This document shows, piece after piece, positions 26,425-35,917 of a stretch of DNA of 64,000 nucleotides (its first letter is position 1; each line of letters begins with the position of its first letter). The position numbers were made by a program, and so were the translations under genes. Source of the DNA: Flagellimonas sp. S3867 (lineage in GTDB: Bacteria; Bacteroidota; Bacteroidia; Flavobacteriales; Flavobacteriaceae); NCBI RefSeq assembly GCF_014698935.1, contig NZ_JACVMN010000001.1, positions 992,001 through 1,056,000 on the forward strand, given 5' to 3'. Under the pieces are notes generated by a model. It was not told the origin of the DNA and made no database searches. It worked only from the letters and a program-made list of their open reading frames with translations.

Positions 26425-29400
26425 ATGAAACATTGCTATACCCTATTGATGCTTTTCGCATCCCTCTCCCTTTTTTCACAAGAATTTACAATGGATTTAG
26501 TCCAGGATATGAAGCCACGTAACATTGGTCCGGCGGGTATGAGCGGCCGGGTCACATCTATAGATGTGGTCTATTCCAATCCCGATATCATGTATGTGGG
26601 CACTGCCTCCGGAGGACTTTGGAAATCTACTTCTGGCGGAATCAGATGGGAACCTATTTTCGATAAGGAAGTTACGGCTTCTATTGGCGCAGTCGCTATT
26701 CAGCAATCCAATCCTTCGGTAATTTGGGTTGGAACGGGTGAAGGAAATCCAAGAAATAGTCTAAATGGCGGATATGGTATTTACAAATCCCTAGATGGCG
26801 GCAAAACTTGGAAATCCATGGGTCTTGAAAATACAAGACACATCCATAGGGTTATCATTGATCCAACCAATCCAAATGTTGTATATGTAGGGGCCATTGG
26901 TTCCCCATGGGGAATTCATCCAGAACGAGGAGTTTATAAAACCACAGATGGAGGTAAAACTTGGAGCAAAATTCTATTTGTAAACAACAAAACAGGTATT
27001 GCCGACTTGGTCATGGACCCTTCCAATCCCAACAAATTGATTGCAGCCATGTGGGAACATAAGCGTGACCCATGGTTTTTCAAGTCTGGGGGAGCTGGAA
27101 GTGGACTTTACATTACCCACGACGGGGGAGCAAATTGGAAGAAACTAACCGACGAAGATGGTCTCCCAAAGGGAGAACTGGGGCGTATTGGGGTAACTAT
27201 AGCCCAAAACAAACCCAATATTGTATACGCACTGATCGAGGCCAAGAAAAATGCACTCTACAAATCGGAAGACGGAGGTTTCAAATGGAAGAAAATCAAT
27301 GACAAAAATGATATTGGCAATCGCCCATTTTATTATTCCGAAATCTATGCGGACCCTCAAAATGAAAATCGGGTCTATTCCATTTTCACCTATGTGAATG
27401 TCTCTGAGGATGGTGGAAAGAATTTTAAGCAATTGATGCCTGCGTACCAAGTTGACAATGGTGTCCATCCCGATCATCATGCATGGTGGATCCATCCAGA
27501 GAATGGACAATTTATGATCGATGGAAACGATGGAGGCTTGAACATAACCAAAGACGGAGGTAAAACATGGCGTTTTATTGGCAATCTACCAGTAGCTCAG
27601 TTTTACCATATCAATATTGATAATGAATACCCTTATAATGTTTATGGTGGAATGCAAGATAATGGCTCGTGGAGAGGTCCTGCATACGCATGGCGTGCCC
27701 AAGGCATACGTAACAGTTATTGGCAAGAAATAGCTTTTGGTGATGGTTTTGATGTAGTACCCGATCTTGATGACAATCAATTTGGATATGCAATGAGTCA
27801 ACAAGGTTTCGTGTCCAGATACGATTGGAAAACTGGAAACAACTATATTGTTCGACCAACTCCTCCCGATGAAAAAACCAAACTTCGTTTTAACTGGAAT
27901 GCAGGAATAGGTCAAGATCCTTTTGATAATAGTACGGTATACTTTGGAAGTCAGTTTGTGCATAAATCCACCAACAAAGGATTGACCTGGGAGGTTATTT
28001 CACCCGATTTGACCTCAAATGACAAAACGAAACAAAAACAGCACGAAAGTGGTGGACTTACCATGGATGCCACGGGAGCGGAAAACTACTGTACCATCTT
28101 GGTGGTTGAACCATCGCCTGTCGAAAAAGATATGCTCTGGGTTGGAACTGATGATGGACGTGTTCACTATACCCAAAATGGTGGTTCAAACTGGACAGAA
28201 GTGACCAAAAACCTAAAAGGATTGCCCCAAGGATGTTGGATCCCGCAAATAAAAGCCTCTAAAACCAATAAAGGTGAGGCCTTACTGGTAGCGAACGATT
28301 ATAGAAGGTTTAACTACGAACCTTATGTCTACCGAACCAAGGATTACGGAAAAACCTGGACAAGAATTGTGGATGCTAATGATGTTGAAAGCTATGCTTT
28401 GTCTATTGTAGAGGATCCAAAGAATCCGAACCTTGTGTTTTTGGGAACGGATGATGGGCTTTATATCTCCTTCAATACCGGGGATAAATGGCAAAAATGG
28501 ACTAAAGGTTTTCCAACAGTTTCTACAAAAGATTTAGCCATTCAAGCTCGTGAGAATGATTTGGTCATTGGAACATTTGGAAGGGCTGCTTGGGTTTTGG
28601 ACGATATTCGACCATTACGGGCTTTAGCATCCAATTCATCCATTTTGCAAAAGGACATCAGCCTTTTTGATAGTCCAGATGCTTATTTAGCGGCATATCA
28701 ACAAGCCACAGGCAGCCGTTTTGGTGGTGATGCCCTCTATAACGGCGAAAACAGAAAACCTGGGGCCATGATCACCTATTATCTAAAAGAAGGAAAAATT
28801 GAGCCCAAAACGGAAGAAAACACAGAGAAAAAAGATAACGGGGCGGACAATGTCAAGTCAGAAAAAGGCAAAGATTCCATTTTCTTCAAGTTTTATGATG
28901 GTGATAGACTAATACGAACCCTTAAACATAAAACACCTAAAAAAGCTGGTTTCCATAGAGTTTATTGGAATCTTGATGAAAAAGGGCCAGACAGACCATC
29001 CAGAAAAATCAGCAAAAGTAAATCAGAATCAGGTGGCATTAATGTTAAACCAGGCACCTATCAAGTTAAAGTCCATTATGGAGAAGCAACAGATTCCACC
29101 AACATAACGGTTAAGTCGGACCCACGACTTAAGGCTTCAACCGCATCTATAAACGAAGTATATGCCACCGGTAAGGAGTTGGAAAAATACATCCAAACTG
29201 CCGCAGATGCCGTGAAACAATTGGTACAGAGTAAAAATTTGGCAAATAAATATCAAAAGGAACTAAACGAATTGGATAAGGAAAAGTATAAGGAACAAGT
29301 TGACGCATCAAAAGCTCTTATAAAACAAATTGATACAGTGATTGCACTTTATCTAGGTAAGGAGGACAAACGACAGGGTATTACCCGAAACCCTGAAATT

Positions 29401-29625
29401 TCGGTCATGCAACGGTTGAACACCGCAAACTTTTATGTAGGTACCAGAAAAACTGGTGTTACCGCCACTGAGAAAAGACTGCTTCAATTTGCCAAAGAAG
29501 AATTAAAATCAGCTTTGGATAAAACCAATTCTTTTTTCAATACTGATTGGAAACCCTATAGGGAATCCATTGAAGCTTTAGAGGTTTCCCCGTTTAAAGA
29601 AACAACAATTTTCACTTTGGATTAA
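26425..29625 (+). CDS. Secreted VPS10/sortilin-type BNR-repeat protein
   Basis: The 1066-residue protein begins with a signal peptide (MKHCYTLLMLFASLSLFSQ). Residues 25-760 contain many BNR/Asp-box repeats of the type TKDGGKTWRF, SEDGGFKWKK, TQNGGSNWTE, forming a large beta-propeller of the sortilin/VPS10 class. The C-terminal part is charged and helical (about 940-1066), after an immunoglobulin-like segment. Such proteins are common in Bacteroidota and often annotated as glycosyl hydrolases, but no catalytic residues can be pointed to. There is no type IX sorting domain at the C-terminus. Confidence 0.87.
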   Translation: MKHCYTLLMLFASLSLFSQEFTMDLVQDMKPRNIGPAGMSGRVTSIDVVYSNPDIMYVGTASGGLWKSTSGGIRWEPIFDKEVTASIGAVAIQQSNPSVIWVGTGEGNPRNSLNGGYGIYKSLDGGKTWKSMGLENTRHIHRVIIDPTNPNVVYVGAIGSPWGIHPERGVYKTTDGGKTWSKILFVNNKTGIADLVMDPSNPNKLIAAMWEHKRDPWFFKSGGAGSGLYITHDGGANWKKLTDEDGLPKGELGRIGVTIAQNKPNIVYALIEAKKNALYKSEDGGFKWKKINDKNDIGNRPFYYSEIYADPQNENRVYSIFTYVNVSEDGGKNFKQLMPAYQVDNGVHPDHHAWWIHPENGQFMIDGNDGGLNITKDGGKTWRFIGNLPVAQFYHINIDNEYPYNVYGGMQDNGSWRGPAYAWRAQGIRNSYWQEIAFGDGFDVVPDLDDNQFGYAMSQQGFVSRYDWKTGNNYIVRPTPPDEKTKLRFNWNAGIGQDPFDNSTVYFGSQFVHKSTNKGLTWEVISPDLTSNDKTKQKQHESGGLTMDATGAENYCTILVVEPSPVEKDMLWVGTDDGRVHYTQNGGSNWTEVTKNLKGLPQGCWIPQIKASKTNKGEALLVANDYRRFNYEPYVYRTKDYGKTWTRIVDANDVESYALSIVEDPKNPNLVFLGTDDGLYISFNTGDKWQKWTKGFPTVSTKDLAIQARENDLVIGTFGRAAWVLDDIRPLRALASNSSILQKDISLFDSPDAYLAAYQQATGSRFGGDALYNGENRKPGAMITYYLKEGKIEPKTEENTEKKDNGADNVKSEKGKDSIFFKFYDGDRLIRTLKHKTPKKAGFHRVYWNLDEKGPDRPSRKISKSKSESGGINVKPGTYQVKVHYGEATDSTNITVKSDPRLKASTASINEVYATGKELEKYIQTAADAVKQLVQSKNLANKYQKELNELDKEKYKEQVDASKALIKQIDTVIALYLGKEDKRQGITRNPEISVMQRLNTANFYVGTRKTGVTATEKRLLQFAKEELKSALDKTNSFFNTDWKPYRESIEALEVSPFKETTIFTLD

Positions 29626-29638
29626 AACGACAAATATT

Positions 29639-29706
29639 GTCTCCTCGAGCGCAGTCGAGAGGAAGTTTAACAACAATTGGAACGAGGTCGTGACTGCGCA
29701 CGACCT
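29639..29706. repeat. Two adjacent palindromic repeats before the DUF2490 gene
   Basis: CTCGA (29644-29648) and TCGAG (29655-29659) flank GCGCAG; the 17-mer from 29647 is identical to one inside purL. Immediately downstream AGGTCGTG (29685-29692) pairs perfectly with CACGACCT (29699-29706). Both look like flavobacterial short repeats; they could also form hairpins in the transcript between the two genes. Confidence 0.55.
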
Positions 29707-29722
29707 GACAATAGAATTTTTA

Positions 29723-30418
29723 ATGAAAAGACTGTTTTTATTACTATTTGCAAGCACCTGCTTCTATGGTCAAGCCCAACAACCCGGAGAAAATGAATTG
29801 GGCGCATGGTATATGTATTTTGGTACTAATAAGATTTCCGAACGTTTCAGCATTCATTCCGAAGCTCAATTTCGATTTTATGAAACCACCTCCAATTTCA
29901 ATCAATTATTATTGAGAACAGGGTTAAATTATCATATCAATCCCAACGCCATCGCTACGGGAGGCTATGGTTTTATCTCCACTGATACCAGCTTTCTGGA
30001 ATTCCCCAGTGAAACGAATACCAAGGAACATCGCATATTTCAACAATTTATTCTAAAGAACAAGGTTTGGGAATTCCTTTTTGAACATCGTTATAGATTA
30101 GAACAGCGTTTTCTGGATTTTGGAGATCGTACCGACACGCAACACCGTGCTCGTTATAGAATTCAACTTACCTTACCACTTACCGACACTTTTTTCTTGA
30201 ATTTTTATGACGAATTGTTCATTAATCTACAGGATAATCTGTTCGGACAAAATCGATTATATGTCGCTTTAGGGGTGCATATTACCCAAAATAGCAGTGT
30301 TCAATTCGGGTACTTGAGAAATCAATTTAGCACGGCCGTTTTTGACCGATTACAGATAGGTTTAACGTATAACCCCGACCTAAGAGGTGTATTTAAAAGA
30401 AAGGCCAAGGATAACTAA
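29723..30418 (+). CDS. DUF2490 outer-membrane beta-barrel protein
   Basis: The 231-residue product has a signal peptide (MKRLFLLLFASTCFYGQAQ) and amphipathic beta-strands typical of DUF2490: GAWYMYFGTNKISERFSIHSEAQFRFYE at the start and HRYRLEQRF, ARYRIQLTLPL, FLNFYDELFIN, RLYVALGVHI later. It is predicted to be a small barrel in the outer membrane with unknown cargo. I place the start at ATG 29723; a start at 29690 would translate the preceding palindromic repeat into a non-signal leader. Confidence 0.82.
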   Translation: MKRLFLLLFASTCFYGQAQQPGENELGAWYMYFGTNKISERFSIHSEAQFRFYETTSNFNQLLLRTGLNYHINPNAIATGGYGFISTDTSFLEFPSETNTKEHRIFQQFILKNKVWEFLFEHRYRLEQRFLDFGDRTDTQHRARYRIQLTLPLTDTFFLNFYDELFINLQDNLFGQNRLYVALGVHITQNSSVQFGYLRNQFSTAVFDRLQIGLTYNPDLRGVFKRKAKDN

Positions 30419-30454
30419 CTATTCGATAGGCCATATATAATCAACTCAACAAAA

Positions 30455-31675
30455 ATGAGTCTACAAAAAATTACCTTTCAAAATGAGCAAGGCCAGACAT
30501 TGGTGGGGCGTTTAGAGCTTCCGGCCGACAGTCATCCTCATAATTTTGCAGTATTTGCCCATTGTTTTACTTGTAACAAAAACCTCTTGGCGGTCAAAAA
30601 TATAAGCAAAGGATTAACAGCAAATGGTTTTGGTGTACTGCGCTTTGATTTTACGGGTCTAGGTGAAAGTGAGGGTGATTTTGCAGACACTAATTTTTCA
30701 GGTAATGTTGAAGATTTGGTTGCTGCAGCACAATTTCTGGAAAAAAATTACATGGCCCCTACCCTAATTGTGGGGCATTCACTTGGCGGTTCCGCTTCCA
30801 TATTTGCAGCTAGCGAGATTCCTTCAATAAAGGCGGTTGCCACAGTTGGGGCACCCTCAAATCCGGTCCATGTAAAACACCTCCTTAAAAGTGGTATTGA
30901 GGAAATTCAATCTGAAGGAAAAGCAGTGGTGAACCTTAGCGGAAGGGATTTCACCATTAAAAAACAATTTTTAGATGATTTGGAGACGAAGTCCTTGCCT
31001 GAAACGGCCAAGGCTTTGCGCAAACCATTGCTGATCATGCATTCTCCCCAAGATGATACGGTAGGAATAAAAAATGCAGAGGAAATCTATATTTCTGCCC
31101 ACCATCCGAAAAGCTTTGTTTCGTTGGATGGTGCCGATCATTTGCTTTCTAAAAAAGAAGACTCCATATATGTTGGCGAAGTTATTTCCGGATGGGCCAA
31201 AAGATATTTGAATCCAGATATAAAAAAAGATACGCGCCTAAAAACCAAGCACCAAGTGGTAGCAAGTTTGGATGGGGCCGATGGCTTTACCACCCAAATG
31301 AAAGTTGGGAATCATTATATGATTGCTGACGAACCGGAAAACTATGGCGGAAATGACTTCGGTCCTTCGCCATACGAGCTGGTTTCAGCAAGTTTGTCTG
31401 CATGTACGGTGATGACCATTCAAATGTATACCAAGCGAAAAGGATGGGTTGTGGATAATGTTGAAGTTCATACCTCTTACAGTAAATCACATATGGAAGA
31501 TTGTGAAAATTGTGAAATCGATAGTGCCAAAATCGACACTTTTCACAGGGAAATAAGACTGACAGGAAATCTGGACGAAAAGCAAAAAGCACGAATAATG
31601 CAAATTGCCGACAAATGTCCCGTGCACAAAACATTGCACAGTCAAACACAAGTGGTTACTAAACTATTGGAATAA
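30455..31675 (+). CDS. Alpha/beta hydrolase - OsmC fusion protein
   Basis: This 406-residue cytoplasmic protein joins an alpha/beta hydrolase (residues 1-255; nucleophile S109 in GHSLGGSAS, DxG/His region HSPQDDTVG and DGADHLLS) to an OsmC-like domain (about 265-405; SASLSACTVMTIQMY and ADKCPVHKTLHS hold the two redox cysteines). The OsmC part should reduce organic hydroperoxides. This fusion is a known architecture. A Cu/Zn superoxide dismutase lies downstream, so the neighbourhood has an oxidative-stress flavour, but they are separate transcripts. Confidence 0.92.
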   Translation: MSLQKITFQNEQGQTLVGRLELPADSHPHNFAVFAHCFTCNKNLLAVKNISKGLTANGFGVLRFDFTGLGESEGDFADTNFSGNVEDLVAAAQFLEKNYMAPTLIVGHSLGGSASIFAASEIPSIKAVATVGAPSNPVHVKHLLKSGIEEIQSEGKAVVNLSGRDFTIKKQFLDDLETKSLPETAKALRKPLLIMHSPQDDTVGIKNAEEIYISAHHPKSFVSLDGADHLLSKKEDSIYVGEVISGWAKRYLNPDIKKDTRLKTKHQVVASLDGADGFTTQMKVGNHYMIADEPENYGGNDFGPSPYELVSASLSACTVMTIQMYTKRKGWVVDNVEVHTSYSKSHMEDCENCEIDSAKIDTFHREIRLTGNLDEKQKARIMQIADKCPVHKTLHSQTQVVTKLLE

Positions 31676-31689
31676 GAGACATACCTCAA

Positions 31690-31905
31690 CTATTGTCGCA
31701 TGTACAATATATCGAAGTAGCGTAGTTCGAGTTCTATCGCAGCTCTATGGATTTTTCGCAATGACCTCACATAGTCATTATACCCGATATGTCCATTGAA
31801 TCGAGCCTTTTTCAGCTGATGGTACCCCTTACAAAAGGATTTTCTCTTCTTACAATAAATAAGAAAATTGATATAATCTGAAGGTTGTTGAACAAGGGTA
31901 TTCAC
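31690..31905 (-). CDS. Possible small basic protein, unrecognised
   Basis: A 71-codon frame starts at GTG 31905, directly after an in-frame TAG, and has no convincing ribosome site. The product is rich in Lys/Arg/Tyr (RKSFCKGYHQLKKARFNGH, then SLRKIHRAAIELELRYFD). I recognise no family. It is convergent with the OsmC fusion gene. It may be a real small gene, a decayed remnant or chance. Confidence 0.25.
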   Translation of the reverse strand: MNTLVQQPSDYINFLIYCKKRKSFCKGYHQLKKARFNGHIGYNDYVRSLRKIHRAAIELELRYFDILYMRQ

Positions 31906-32089
31906 CTAAAACTTTGTTTAACTAATTGATAAAAGAGTTCATACAAAATAACGAAGCAAAGCAAAGATTAGTATTTCGTCGGTGTTTTTTTACATTTCAT
32001 CGATGAAAACTGAGAGGTTATTATGAAATAAAACTATTGTCACCTGTATAAATAATGAGTAACTTGATCAAAAACCTAAAACAATCACA
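31906..32089. other. Intergenic region before the superoxide dismutase gene
   Basis: This completes a ~410-bp gap between the OsmC fusion and the dismutase gene. The only clear structure is a perfect 14-bp palindrome TTTCATCGATGAAA at 31995-32008, about 82 bp before the dismutase start and so a candidate regulator site. I find no convincing TAnnTTTG promoter. Confidence 0.3.
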
Positions 32090-32671
32090 ATGAAAAAAAT
32101 ACATGCAATAGCTATGGGACTTGTTCTAATAGGGGCCATTAGCTGCAAACAAGTTAAAAAAGAAGCAGATACCGTATCGGAAGAGGTCGTTGAAGAAGTA
32201 AAGAAGGAAGTAGTAGCGGTAAAAACAATTACATTTTCAATGGAACCCAAAAGTGACAGCAACGTTTCGGGAGAAGTAACTTTTACCGAGGAAAATGGGA
32301 ATGTAATTATGAAAGCTACCTTGTCCGGTCTCACCGAAGGTGAGCATGCCATCCACATTCACGAGAAGGCAGATTGTTCATCGGCCGACGGAAAATCGAC
32401 CGGCGGACATTGGAACCCAACCTTTCAGCCACATGCCAAATGGGGAGACGATGGTGGTTATCATAAAGGAGATATCGGAAATTTTGTAGCTGATGCGGAA
32501 GGTAATGCAACCGTGGATTTTGCAACCTCCGAATGGTGTATTGGTTGTGATGATGAAACCAAAAATATTGTGGGCAAAGCGGTTATCGTTCACCAAGGTG
32601 TAGATGATTTCACTTCCCAGCCAAGTGGAGCAGCCGGGGCTCGAGTGGCCTGTACGGGAATTATCCAATAA
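32090..32671 (+). CDS. Cu/Zn superoxide dismutase family lipoprotein
   Basis: The 193-residue protein has a lipobox (LIGAISCKQ) and a charged spacer, then the SOD beta-barrel. Copper/zinc ligands are visible in EHAIHIHEKADCS, TGGHWNP, KGDIGNF and AVIVHQGVDD, with the conserved Cys/Arg tail GARVACTGII. It should dismutate superoxide in the periplasm or at the outer membrane. It stands alone, followed by a strong terminator. Confidence 0.93.
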   Translation: MKKIHAIAMGLVLIGAISCKQVKKEADTVSEEVVEEVKKEVVAVKTITFSMEPKSDSNVSGEVTFTEENGNVIMKATLSGLTEGEHAIHIHEKADCSSADGKSTGGHWNPTFQPHAKWGDDGGYHKGDIGNFVADAEGNATVDFATSEWCIGCDDETKNIVGKAVIVHQGVDDFTSQPSGAAGARVACTGIIQ

Positions 32672-32678
32672 ATTATCT

Positions 32679-32709
32679 AGGGCCACTTAGCAGTGGCTCT
32701 TTTTTTTTA
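32679..32709 (+). terminator. Intrinsic terminator after the superoxide dismutase gene
   Basis: AGGGCCACT pairs with AGTGGCTCT around TAGC, followed by nine T. Confidence 0.88.
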
Positions 32710-32736
32710 ACCATTTTCAAACCCTTGACTAAAGCT

Positions 32737-33108
32737 ATGAAACTAGGAGCATTCTCAATTAGTTTGGCCGTAAAAGACCTTGAAACTTCAAAGGAATTTT
32801 ATCAGAAGTTAGGTTTTAGCGTATTTGCAGGAAGCAAAGAACATAATTATTTTATTCTCAAGAATGGAAACGCTCTTATCGGTATTTTCCAAGGAATGTT
32901 CGAGAATAACATCCTCACCTTTAATCCTGGTTGGAATGAAAATGCAGAGACATTACCCAATTTTGATGATGTACGTTCCATCCAAAAGCATTTGAAATCC
33001 AATGGCGTTGCTTTGGCGTCCGAGACAGATGAAAACGTGACTGGTCCTGGAAGTTTTACGGTAATCGACCCAGATGGCAATGCGATTCTAATTGATCAGC
33101 ATATATAA
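32737..33108 (+). CDS. VOC-family protein (cytoplasmic)
   Basis: A 123-residue single VOC domain: MKLGAFSISLAVKDLETSKEFYQKLGF at the N-terminus and PGSFTVIDPDGNAILIDQH at the C-terminus. Substrate unknown; relatives include bleomycin-resistance and glyoxalase-like proteins. I chose ATG 32737 rather than TTG 32725, which lies 16 bp beyond the terminator stem and adds four residues outside the fold. Confidence 0.85.
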   Translation: MKLGAFSISLAVKDLETSKEFYQKLGFSVFAGSKEHNYFILKNGNALIGIFQGMFENNILTFNPGWNENAETLPNFDDVRSIQKHLKSNGVALASETDENVTGPGSFTVIDPDGNAILIDQHI

Positions 33109-33132
33109 CATTTTGATTGCTTAAAAGTTCAT

Positions 33133-33166
33133 AAAAAAAACGACCTGATGGCCCAGGTCGTTTTTT
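33133..33166. terminator. Bidirectional terminator between convergent VOC and OmpW-like genes
   Basis: AAAACGACCTG pairs with CAGGTCGTTTT, with A and T runs on either side, so it can end both transcripts. Confidence 0.85.
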
Positions 33167-33191
33167 AATCAACTAAATAAATATCCAAAAA

Positions 33192-33839
33192 TTACAACTT
33201 CACTCCCACTCCAAAACCAATAATCCATGGATTGATATCTACATCTGCAACTACCGTTGCACCAAGTGCAGTGGTAGCGTTTACAGTTGCATCGGTATTA
33301 AGGAATAGCTTTTTTACATCTGCATTCAAGAACCATTTATCATTGAGCATAAAATCGAATCCACCCTGAAAAGCATATCCAATTGCTGTATCATAGTCTA
33401 CATCGTCCGCAACGGGCCCCTCATCAACCCCATAAAACAGCGTTAGATTTAAACCTGCACCCAAATACGGAATAAAATCTCCTCCCGTAAAATGGTATTG
33501 TCCCGTTAAAGTTGGTGGAAGTAACCATACATGGCCCAAATCAATATCACCAGCAGCCGTTCCGATAGCTTCCACATCGTGTTTTGCCGTAGCCAAAATC
33601 AACTCCAAAGACCAGTTTTCATCAAAGAAGTAAGAAATATCCAATTCGGGGACAACAGTTGAAGATATTGACACATCTCCTCCTATGGCTTCTATATCGG
33701 CACTCTCATCCGGAGTTACCACAATTCCACGTAGCCTAAACTGCCATGGACTCCCGTTGGTATCAGATGCTTCTTGCGCCGAGGCCCAGTTTGAGGCTCC
33801 AAGTAGCACAGCCATTATACAAATTACTAGTTTTTTCAT
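33192..33839 (-). CDS. OmpW-family outer-membrane protein
   Basis: The 215-residue protein has a signal peptide (MKKLVICIMAVLLGASNWASAQ) and eight-strand OmpW features: SPWQFRLRGIVVTPDES, VVPELDISYFFDENWSLELI, LPPTLTGQYHF, FIPYLGAGLNLTLFY and the closing NPWIIGFGVGVKL. OmpW proteins form narrow hydrophobic channels in the outer membrane. It is transcribed alone; the upstream 190 bp to the MscS gene is divergent. Confidence 0.92.
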   Translation of the reverse strand: MKKLVICIMAVLLGASNWASAQEASDTNGSPWQFRLRGIVVTPDESADIEAIGGDVSISSTVVPELDISYFFDENWSLELILATAKHDVEAIGTAAGDIDLGHVWLLPPTLTGQYHFTGGDFIPYLGAGLNLTLFYGVDEGPVADDVDYDTAIGYAFQGGFDFMLNDKWFLNADVKKLFLNTDATVNATTALGATVVADVDINPWIIGFGVGVKL

Positions 33840-34028
33840 TGCGCTATGTTTTAAAAATTTGTCAAAACTACCGCGACACTTGTTCGGAGAACATGATCAT
33901 TATCATTGTACACTTTTTTATGCCACTTTTTTTTAGAAGAGGTTTAAAACAGTTTCAATGACTAATCCGATTTTTTTTTTACCTAGCCATCAGAATTGGG
34001 TAATTTGCAATAAACTAAACAACAACCT

Positions 34029-34565
34029 ATGGTGGATTTAATGTCTTTTAAACAGGAAATCTTGACCACAGCAATTGTCATAATTGTCATTTTTGGTCTT
34101 AATTTCCTAAGCAAACGTGCAATTAGAAGATTTGGAAGAACAAGTGCAATCGACATCAACAGTCGAAAGATTATCTTCTATTTGAGTAATCTGGTTTTCT
34201 ACGGAATCGGCATTATTTTGATTACCTTGATATGGGGTGTCAATCTACAAGAATTCTCAGTGTTCATTTCCTCAGTTTTGGCAATCCTGGGCATTGGCTT
34301 TGTGGCGCAGTGGTCCATTTTATCAAACTTAACGGCCAGTGTTATACTATTTTTTAGCCATCCTTTACGACTTGGTGATCGTATTAGGGTATTGGACAGT
34401 GACTTTGATTGGACGGGAAAAGTGGAGGATATAAGCGGCTTTTATCTCTTTATGCGAACTGACGATGACCGAAGAATCACTATCCCTACCAACCTTGCAA
34501 TCCAAAAAGGCATTGAAATTTTGCAGCAGGATGGTCCCAATGACCGAATAGATCAAGTCCAATAA
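34029..34565 (+). CDS. Short MscS-type mechanosensitive channel
   Basis: The 178-residue inner-membrane protein has three membrane segments (about 10-30, 48-70, 74-108) and the MscS pore/beta region: SVLAILGIGFVAQWSILSNLTASVILFF, HPLRLGDRIRV and TIPTNLAIQKGIEI. It stops soon after the beta domain, so the large cytoplasmic alpha/beta cage is missing. Short MscS forms like this are known in Bacteroidota. The LETM1-related gene follows after 71 bp. Confidence 0.85.
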   Translation: MVDLMSFKQEILTTAIVIIVIFGLNFLSKRAIRRFGRTSAIDINSRKIIFYLSNLVFYGIGIILITLIWGVNLQEFSVFISSVLAILGIGFVAQWSILSNLTASVILFFSHPLRLGDRIRVLDSDFDWTGKVEDISGFYLFMRTDDDRRITIPTNLAIQKGIEILQQDGPNDRIDQVQ

Positions 34566-34636
34566 CAATAAATACTATGGAAGTCGGCAGAAAAGTCCTA
34601 TAATTTGCTTTATTTTGATGTGTAAACATTAACCTA

Positions 34637-35821
34637 ATGAACCCTTCCGCTTCCGGCTGGATCAACAAATTTGGACATCTAGTTAAAAACGAGCCTGAAG
34701 CTTTCCCAGATTTTGAAAGCCTTTACCAAGAACTCAAAAGGAACGGTTTTGTTTATGGGATCCATATAGACATTCCCAAGTTTATTAACGTAGAGCACAA
34801 ATTGACAGAGGATGAAATCGCCAAAATCAATCTGCTCACCTCCTTATATTTTACATACAAATTTGAAAAACAGGAGAGTGATTTTGAGCGTTTTGTAAAC
34901 ACTGTTTTCAGCTACTACCAATCTCTGGAAGTCAGTAAGATTTCGTTTTTGAACAAAATATTGACCGGAAGTCAAACCGAATCCCAGCTGGAAAAGTTAA
35001 TAGATTCAAGAATTTACCTTGGCGGAAACGCTTTTAACCGAGCATTTGGCAACAGTCTAACCAATTCACTGTTATATGTCGATGTATTGATTTTCAGAAT
35101 TTATCTACGAGCCCATGCGCCGGTTATTGAACATGCACAACTTTTGGAATATGTAACCATCAATATTGCTTATCAAGCATTAAATTCCAAGGAAACCCAA
35201 AAAGAAGATGACAAACTTGTACAACTTTTAGGGTCGTCTTTGACTTTTTTGAATTTGGAAGAGACAAATTTGGATGGTACCTATCGCAGTTTGTTGAAAC
35301 AAAATTTCACAGAGTGTGAAAAAGATTATTTTATGGATATGGCCTGTTTGACATTATGGGAAGACAAGCTATTGGACCGTAAAGAATGGGATTATATTTT
35401 GGGCCTGGGAACTGATTTGGACAAGACTGAAAAAGAGGTAAAATCCACCGTTGATTCTGTTCAATTTTTCTTTGAAAAAAACAAGTCCAAAATCGGGTAT
35501 TTAAATGACAAAAATGTTGCCGTTCAATTCTACGAAGGTATGTCAAAAAATGTGGGTAAATTAATTCTGAGAAACAGTAAAAGATTAAAAAAAGAACTTG
35601 CAGAAAGTAAAGAATTGGTTTCGCTTTTATCGAAGTCGGCGACCAAGGATTTGAATGCTGATGAAAGGAAAAAAGTTCAAAATCAGTTGCTTGATATTTT
35701 TAAATCCATTCCCTCTTTGGCTATATTTATGCTGCCCGGCGGTGCTGTTTTATTACCTATTTTCATCAAGTTGATTCCAAAATTGTTACCTTCAGCCTTT
35801 GACGACAACAGAGTGGACTAA
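34637..35821 (+). CDS. LETM1-related protein
   Basis: The 394-residue protein is mostly helical and lacks a signal peptide. The C-terminal segment SIPSLAIFMLPGGAVLLPIF followed by KLIPKLLPSAF matches the LETM1 membrane-associated motif, and is preceded by a helical stretch ATKDLNADERKKVQNQLLDIFK. In Flavobacteriaceae such proteins are often annotated as LETM1-related biofilm-associated. The mitochondrial family is a cation/proton exchanger or ribosome-binding factor; bacterial function is not established. Confidence 0.75.
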   Translation: MNPSASGWINKFGHLVKNEPEAFPDFESLYQELKRNGFVYGIHIDIPKFINVEHKLTEDEIAKINLLTSLYFTYKFEKQESDFERFVNTVFSYYQSLEVSKISFLNKILTGSQTESQLEKLIDSRIYLGGNAFNRAFGNSLTNSLLYVDVLIFRIYLRAHAPVIEHAQLLEYVTINIAYQALNSKETQKEDDKLVQLLGSSLTFLNLEETNLDGTYRSLLKQNFTECEKDYFMDMACLTLWEDKLLDRKEWDYILGLGTDLDKTEKEVKSTVDSVQFFFEKNKSKIGYLNDKNVAVQFYEGMSKNVGKLILRNSKRLKKELAESKELVSLLSKSATKDLNADERKKVQNQLLDIFKSIPSLAIFMLPGGAVLLPIFIKLIPKLLPSAFDDNRVD

Positions 35822-35917
35822 TTTCCCTTGATTTTGGTCGAAAAAGGCACTATAAGAAAAATTTATAATTGTTTTTTAATCAATTTATTAACTTGATATT
35901 CAGTTTTTTAATAAATA

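Noticed and set aside
31605..31799. 64-codon plus-strand frame overlapping the end of the OsmC fusion gene
   Set aside because: Overlaps a conserved coding region in another frame and shows no family features.
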